Assembly: GCA_964019055.1 (NCBI GenBank)
Contig: OZ025207.1
Span: forward strand, 15,093,357-15,157,356
DNA: 64,000 nt
Reading direction: 5' to 3'
Origin: Anthopleura xanthogrammica
Lineage: Eukaryota > Cnidaria > Anthozoa > Actiniaria > Actiniidae
A program made the position numbers and the translations under genes. The notes under the pieces are model-generated. The model searched no databases. It was not told the DNA's origin and worked only from the letters and a program-made list of their open reading frames with translations. Shown here piece by piece: positions 57,998 through 64,000 of this stretch (position 1 is the stretch's first letter; each line of letters begins with the position of its first letter).

Positions 57998-60900
57998 TTA
58001 ATCATCAACACCTTCATACATCTTGGACAGTTTGTCGAACTTTGATCCCCATTGTTTCAGGAATTCGAATTCTTGTTCGTATTCATCGTCCTCGTCTCCT
58101 TCATCTTCTATCTCGCTTAAGTCGTCGACGTCAGAATCATCTCCCTCGTAGCGATAGATGTGGAGCTCATCTACGGCCAGGTAGACCTAGAACAGGAAAG
58201 GGATTTGTTGAAACACTAGTGTGCAAGTGTGGTATATATCACCGCTATCTATAATACCATAGTTATCCTTATGTATTCTATTACTAGCAGCAGCATCATC
58301 ATCACCACCACCATTATCATCATCACCATTACCATCATCTTCTTCCCTCATAATCATTCTTCATCACCACCATCATTACCATCATCATCACCACCATCAT
58401 CCTCTTCCCTGATCATCATTCATCATCACCACCATGATCATCACCATCATCTTCTTCCCTGATCATCAATCATCACCATCACTACCTTCATCATCATCAT
58501 CACCATCACCTTCTTCCCATCAATAGCAGCATCAATAGTTATTATTGTCATCATCACCTAACATCATCACATAGCAAGTCTCACAAACCATGTAATACAT
58601 CATTAAAATAAAGTGTCATCACCATCCTCGAAATCAATCGTCTATCTATCTCATCATCAGTATCAACATCATCTTCTTCAACTTCACTCTATCATAAATC
58701 GCATGAACAGCAACATCTATATCATCATTAGCATCGTCATCATAAAACTCATGAATCTCATCAATGCCATCATCGACATTATCATCATTTTCTTCAACAT
58801 CAAACTCCATCATCAACTTCATTATTATCGACATCAACATTATCATCAACAACATCGTCATCACCAAACCCCATGATCATAAATCTCATCATCAGCATCA
58901 TTGATATCATCATCATCATCGTCATCACCATACTCCATCATATCAGCATATCATACTCCTTCATTATCAATTTCATCATCAATAATCCTCAATTATTATA
59001 ATCATAATCATATCCTAATGATTATCATTAGATTTCCTCACCTCTCTATTGGTAATAGTGACTCGTGTTGTAATAAAGTCACCAATATCATCCCCCTCCA
59101 TGTACTTAGGCATCTTCGACCCTGGTTTGCCTGTCAGTCCAAAAGCAGGACCACTAGAAGGAGGAGGTGCTGGATTCTGAAGCAACGGGGCACTCTCCGG
59201 CAAATCCACGTCTCCTTCAGTTATACGGGAATCCGGGTGCCGGGGTGGGATGGTCGTCTCGATGTAAGTATACTTCATGAGTTTCGTGATGTCGAAGCCA
59301 AGATTGTCTTCCTCTCCGCCACCTTCCTCGTGGTAGAGTCGTACATTATCATGCACGTGTCCCTCTTCGTGGTCCGTAACGACGACAGGGGCGATAACAG
59401 GACGCTTCTTGATCAATAAAGCAGCTATGATAATCAGTACTGCTATCAGGACCACAAGGATCATGGCAACAACTGCTGGGTTCATCCATCGACTACCGGG
59501 ACGAGTACCTGTGTTACAAAAAAGGAATATTACACAAATGAAGGAAAACATGGATTTGTATTTGATTCTATCAATAAAAGACTTTTTTCTGCGCGCGCTG
59601 TTGTTTTTGACATCTCCCCTACCCCCCTTAGTAGCATTTTTTTCCCCAACTACATATAATATACTAACAGGGTAGGAAACTTCACGGGCTTCCTGTGGAA
59701 AATTCAAGATTTGACGAAGGAAAACCACAAATTTCCCGTGCTTCTTGATATGAACTAAAATGGCAATACAAACAATATTTCAAACACATCCCAGTATACT
59801 GTTTGATCACTTTGTTTAGTTTTAAATGGTTGTTTTAAAAACATTATTTTTAAGAAAAAAATTGAAACTCACAGAATAAACCCTCTTTGTGTTTCACTTG
59901 ACGACCAAAGTTGAGAAATAAACCGAAGCGACTTTATTCGGGGCTAATTCGGAATACGTAAACAATCTTCGTCGAAGTTTCGTAAGAGTTTGATTGACGG
60001 TTTTTGTATTCCCTAAAGAGTACTCATATGTGATTGACAGCATACACTTAATCCCGGGAGGCCGTCAGGTAAACCAATCACAGCTTTGACAGTTCATGCA
60101 TAAATTTTGCGCTCTCTGGGTTTGGGTGATAATTTGATTGATTATTGATGTCGGTATAACAATAGCGATTCTACGTCATGTTGGCACATGCGCGTAAGTT
60201 TTTCAGCTCTGTCGGAGGAAAAATTAAATTGTACATCGTTTTACAAATATAAGTCAAAAGTTTTGGAAAATATTGAGAAAAATAGTCAAACTAATTTTTT
60301 TATTCGGCTTGCCCTTCACAATTTTGTCTAAAACGAGTGCAAAAAATGTACACTTACCGCTTTTTCTATAAGCAAAACCCATGTGATTTTTTTCAAGCTT
60401 TGTCAAAAGTTTTATTTTTAATGTATTCTTTTGGAAATCCGAAAAAAAAAATATAGAGTCCCGTGCAAAATTCAAGGGTTTTGCCCTGTTGAAGTTTAAA
60501 ACGTGTATGGTTCTTCAATAAAAGTTTGAAGGTTATTCGTGCGCGCGCACATAGTGGCGTCAGATTGCCTGCTTCATGGCGTCATTGTGATTGCGTAGTA
60601 GCGTGCGCAGTAACTCCATTTTTCTATAGTATAGGCAGCCACCTTAACACATTGTAGATGATTTTTACTACTAGAATTAGATTGTGACATCCTTTGCGTT
60701 ACATACCAGGATTAGGTTTTGTGACAATTGTCTCACAACGAGGTCCTGTCCATCCAGGAGGGCAGATACAGTATGGTGGCAGAGCGTTCACGCATGTTCC
60801 CCCGTGCAGGCAATGATTTGTCAAACAAGGGCACCCGCTGACCACATTCTGTCTCCTGACGGTGATGGAAGGGTCACTCTCGAGGTCGGCACCATTCACA

Positions 60901-63900
60901 TTAGCACCAGCGATACAACCTGAAGAAGAAACAGTTCATTCGTGGTTGGTTCATTATAAACATATTACTTTATCCTTCACTTGACTCTGAAGATGACTTC
61001 CGCTCAGGTTGTCGAAACGTCAGTCACATCAAACAGTCCTTCTCAGGACTACATCCACCCGGATGATCATAACACAAATATTGTTTCTTCGACAAATATT
61101 GTTACTTCGATAAATATATCATTATAAACAGTTATTCATGATAAATTTATTGAGGACACTTCGTTATTTATGCAAGTGGAGTGGGGGAAATTCTAAGAAT
61201 TCTTAAGTTTTCAAGTACTCCCTTTTGCAAAATAAAATCTTAAAATACTTCTCTGATCACAATTACAAATTAGTGCAAAATCATAGAGTGGTTTAACTTA
61301 ACCCGTGCAATAGTTATTAGACTATAAAGGTTAGTAGATCTTATTCCCATTGTTTTCTTTTGTGTCTAATCAACTATTACACATTAACAAGTAATTTTTG
61401 TTTCAAGACCATTGTTTATATCTCACCTCCAAAGTCTCCTAAGACTGACATAGCCTGGGCTGCTCTCTTGGATCGTTCGTGCTGACCATCAGCATCACCA
61501 CTGGACACGTGCAAGTCTTTCAGCGACACACCCTTGACGTTATCAGCAACTGCGGTAAAGCCAGCAGAATCTGAAGCAACCTTGAAGTACTGCTCCAAAT
61601 TCTCGAGGTTTCCAGACATCCCAGCTCCGAATGCCATTCCAGTACTGTCTGGGGAGATGATGTTACCATCAAGGAGAAGGATAGCTTCAACTATTCGTAC
61701 TACCGTCACGTTAGGGAGACCACCGGCGAATATTGTACCACCGCCCATATCTATAAGCGTGCGCTCTCCACGAGTGTTTCCTAGTTGGTAACCTTTGTAG
61801 TCAAGCTGTAAGGTAGCTCGGTTGCCTTGACGACGAACCACTACGGTGTGGTAGATGTTATCGGTGGCATTGATCTGTGGGAAACCGAGAACTAACATTC
61901 TGTTGCCTAGACGAAGAATGTAACGCAGCTTGTGGTCTTTGACCTGGAAAGAAGTCATGGAAGTTAGTGAAGGATTGAGAAAAAAAGTCCGATCATTTTG
62001 ATTACTGAGATATTCATGAGATTCTCTGAGACAAAGGAGGAAGGCCATCCCCAACTCCTGATCATAAATGTTGATGATCTTGCATGGTGATTCGGTAAGT
62101 GGTGGTGATCGTGATGATAAATGATGATGGTGAAGATGATGATGATGATGACAATGATAATGGTGTGGTGGAGTTGGATGGTAGTGTTGATGATGGTGGT
62201 GGAGGTGGTGATGATGATGATGACAATGATAATGGTGTGGTGGTGTTGGATGGTAATGTTGATGATGGTGGTGGAGGTGGTGATGATGATGATGACAATG
62301 ATAATGGTGTGGTGGAGTTGGATGGTAATGTTGATGATGGTGGTGGAGATGGTGATGATGATGATGACAATGATAATGGTGTGGTGGAGTTGGATGGTAA
62401 TGTTGATGATGGTGGTGGAGGTGGTGATGATGACAATGATAATGGTGTGGTGGTGTTGGATGGTAGTGTTGATGATGGTGGTGGAGGTGGTGATGATGAT
62501 GATGACAATGATAATGGTGTGGTGGAGTTGGATGGTAATGTTGATGATGGTGGTGGAGGTGGTGATGATGATGATGACAATGATAATGGTGTGGTGGTGT
62601 TGGATGGTAATGTTGATGATGGTGGTAGTGGTGATGATGATGATGATGACAATGATAATGGTGTGGTGGTGTTGGATGGTAGTGTTGATGATGGTGGTGG
62701 AGGTGGTGATGATGATGATGACAATGATAATGGTGTGGTGGTGTTGGATGGTAATGTTGATGATGGTGGTGGAGGTGGTGATGATGATGATGACAATGAT
62801 AATGGTGTGGTGGAGTTGGATGGTAGTGTTGATGATGGTGGTGGAGGTGGTGATGATGATGATGACAATGATAATGGTGTGGTGGTGTTGGATGGTAGTG
62901 TTGATGATGGTGGTATTGGATGGTAATGTTGATGATGATGATGAAGGTGATGGTGGTGGTGATGATGATGATGATGAAGGTAGTGATGATGATGGTGATG
63001 ATTGATGATCAGGGAAGAAGATGATGATGGTGATGATGATGATGATGGTGGTGATGATGATGATGATGAAGGTAGTAATGATGATGGTGATGATTGATGA
63101 TCAGGGAAGAAGATGATGGTGATGATGATGAAGGTAGTAATGATGATGGTGATGATTGATGATCAGGGAAGATGATGATGGTGATGATAATGATACTCAC
63201 ATCAACTCTCTGGAATTCAGTTCCCATATGGTTGGATGCTAAGAACACTACCACATCTGATGCATCAGGTTCGACTTTCACATGTAAAGTGATAGAAGTG
63301 TAGTATTTATGTAGCAGTGATGTTGGTGGAGGAACCAGTTCACGACGCTTCCGCCGTGACGTCTTCACCAGGTACTGAGTGTAGCTGTTATCCAGATAGA
63401 AACTAGCTGCACCTCCTGTAAACCCAAGAAAATTCGTTCAAGTCAGAAAATCAAATAAATATAAAAAAGTAAAAGTGTAGGAGGCTATATTTAAGGGAGG
63501 GAAGGTAGTGGTAAAAAGGTTCGCCGCTGGGAGTCTTAAGCTTTGGATGTTTTGGGTTCTAAGGTTTTCCGAAAAAAAAAAAAAAACAAACACGTGAGGT
63601 GAAAGTTGCACACGTAGAATATCAAGTGGCTCGTGAATGTGGAGTATGTAGTATACATAAACATCAGCCTCTCAACAACAACTCCCTGCATAACAAGGCA
63701 AAATAATAAAGATTCATTTGTTTATCTCTGTCACGAATATTTCATACAATGCACGCGCCCATTGGTCAAAACGTTTTCAACATGAAAGAAGATTTAGCTA
63801 TAATTTATATACTTTGCAACATTCATTTTTTTTGCATGTATATCATCGTCCCACTTACTTCCGTTGCAGTTCTTGCCACTGTATCCCACTTCACACACAC

Positions 63901-64000
63901 AAATACTGTTCCTGGCCAATAATGGTTCACAGTAACCTTGGTTGTTACAATTTGGACATGGTTTGGCAAGTTCACATCCTTCAGGAGCATTGACTACTCG
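57998..64000 (-). CDS. Classical cadherin, C-terminal part (EGF-LamG-EGF-TM-cytoplasmic tail; 5' end outside window)
   Basis: Calcium-dependent adhesion receptor. Visible exons from 5': 64000-63859 (partial), 63415-63201, 61943-61427, 60919-60707, 59508-59042, 58186-57998; all phases agree, giving 580 residues. In visible numbering: an EGF-like domain to about residue 45 (ends GYSGKNC); a laminin-G domain about 49-300 ending GGCIAGANVNG; a second EGF 323-353 (CLHGGTCVN, CPPGWTGPRC); a membrane span 373-394 followed by KKRP; a p120-type juxtamembrane segment (EEGGGEEDN; GDDIGDFITTRV); and a beta-catenin-binding tail (YEGDDSDVDDLSEIEDEGD; FLKQWGSKFDKLSKMY). This is the layout of non-chordate classical cadherins, whose membrane-proximal EGF/LamG block replaces the simple vertebrate stalk. 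Two polybasic sites, RRKRR (68-72) and RSKR (276-279), lie in the LamG region. The cadherin repeats must lie beyond the right edge. Confidence 0.95.
58270..59020. repeat. ATC-rich simple repeats in the last cadherin intron
   Basis: Long CATCAT/CACCAT tracts with TTCTTCCCTGATCATCAATC units (58300-58520), then degenerate ATC-rich sequence to 59020. Confidence 0.85.
62121..62930. repeat. 72-bp minisatellite in a cadherin intron, about 11 copies
   Basis: GGTGTGGTGG recurs at 62162, 62234, 62306, 62378, 62444 (one 66-bp unit) and 62516, and continues. Because 72 is a multiple of three and stops are absent from the unit, long open frames arise on both strands. It lies between cadherin exons 63415-63201 and 61943-61427, which join in phase without it. 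Confidence 0.95.
62930..63190. repeat. GAT-rich repeat with GATCAGGGAAGAAG unit in a cadherin intron
   Basis: GATGATTGATGATCAGGGAA recurs three times with (GAT)n between, next to the donor of exon 63201. The same unit lies inverted at 58300-58520 in the last cadherin intron. Confidence 0.85.

Noticed and set aside
62062..63005. Long open frames of 268-294 codons on both strands (Ser/Pro-rich on minus, Asp/Gly-rich on plus)
   Set aside because: They are products of the 72-bp minisatellite, whose period is a multiple of three. Flanking cadherin exons join in phase without them.
1..64000. CRISPR arrays, rRNA genes, bacterial-type operons, prophage
   Set aside because: Intron-rich eukaryotic DNA; tandem arrays here lack unique spacers, and nothing resembles rRNA. 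No intact tRNA gene was found, only tRNA-like SINE heads.

Overview
The window is animal nuclear DNA: AT-rich, intron-dense, with consensus GT-AG introns and many short hairpin transposons. The gene content (a CHD6-9/kismet-type remodeller, BOP1, and a classical cadherin with EGF and laminin-G domains before the membrane) is metazoan and non-vertebrate in style. An anthozoan cnidarian (coral or sea anemone) is my best guess; this is an inference from gene architecture and repeat style, since no species-diagnostic sequence was recognised.

Three genes are secure. (1) Plus strand, 1-9653: the C-terminal 17 exons of a CHD-family chromatin remodeller, running in from the left edge. (2) Minus strand, 55018-44068: a complete 24-exon BOP1 gene (ribosome biogenesis, WD40 protein) rebuilt in frame from start to stop, 761 residues. 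(3) Minus strand, 64000-57998: the C-terminal six exons of a classical cadherin (EGF, laminin G, EGF, membrane span, catenin-binding tail), running out of the right edge. All exon phases agree at every junction of these models.

Weaker genes: a two-exon small secreted protein (16303-17340, plus) whose first exon lies inside a transposon-like inverted-repeat element; a minus-strand first coding exon at 42794-42746 whose later exons I could not find; a 63-codon reading frame (55513-55704) divergent from BOP1; and a spliced plus-strand transcript of four exons (ending near 24864) with no long reading frame. Exon 2 of that transcript holds a 96-bp tandem array in which every copy carries the same 20-23-codon micro-reading-frame plus a DR2-type nuclear-receptor site. 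This array is the most unusual object in the window.

The stretch 9.7-44 kb is otherwise accessory DNA: hairpin MITEs in several families, two elements bounded by TTAA duplications, tRNA-derived SINE copies, a 1.8-kb satellite of 62-bp units with a seven-unit higher-order period lying between two 320-bp inverted arms, and several other minisatellites. Introns of the three genes also carry MITEs, SINEs and GAT-rich minisatellites.

The three secure genes have unrelated jobs (transcriptional control, 60S ribosome assembly, cell adhesion). Nothing in the sequence suggests they work as a cluster.
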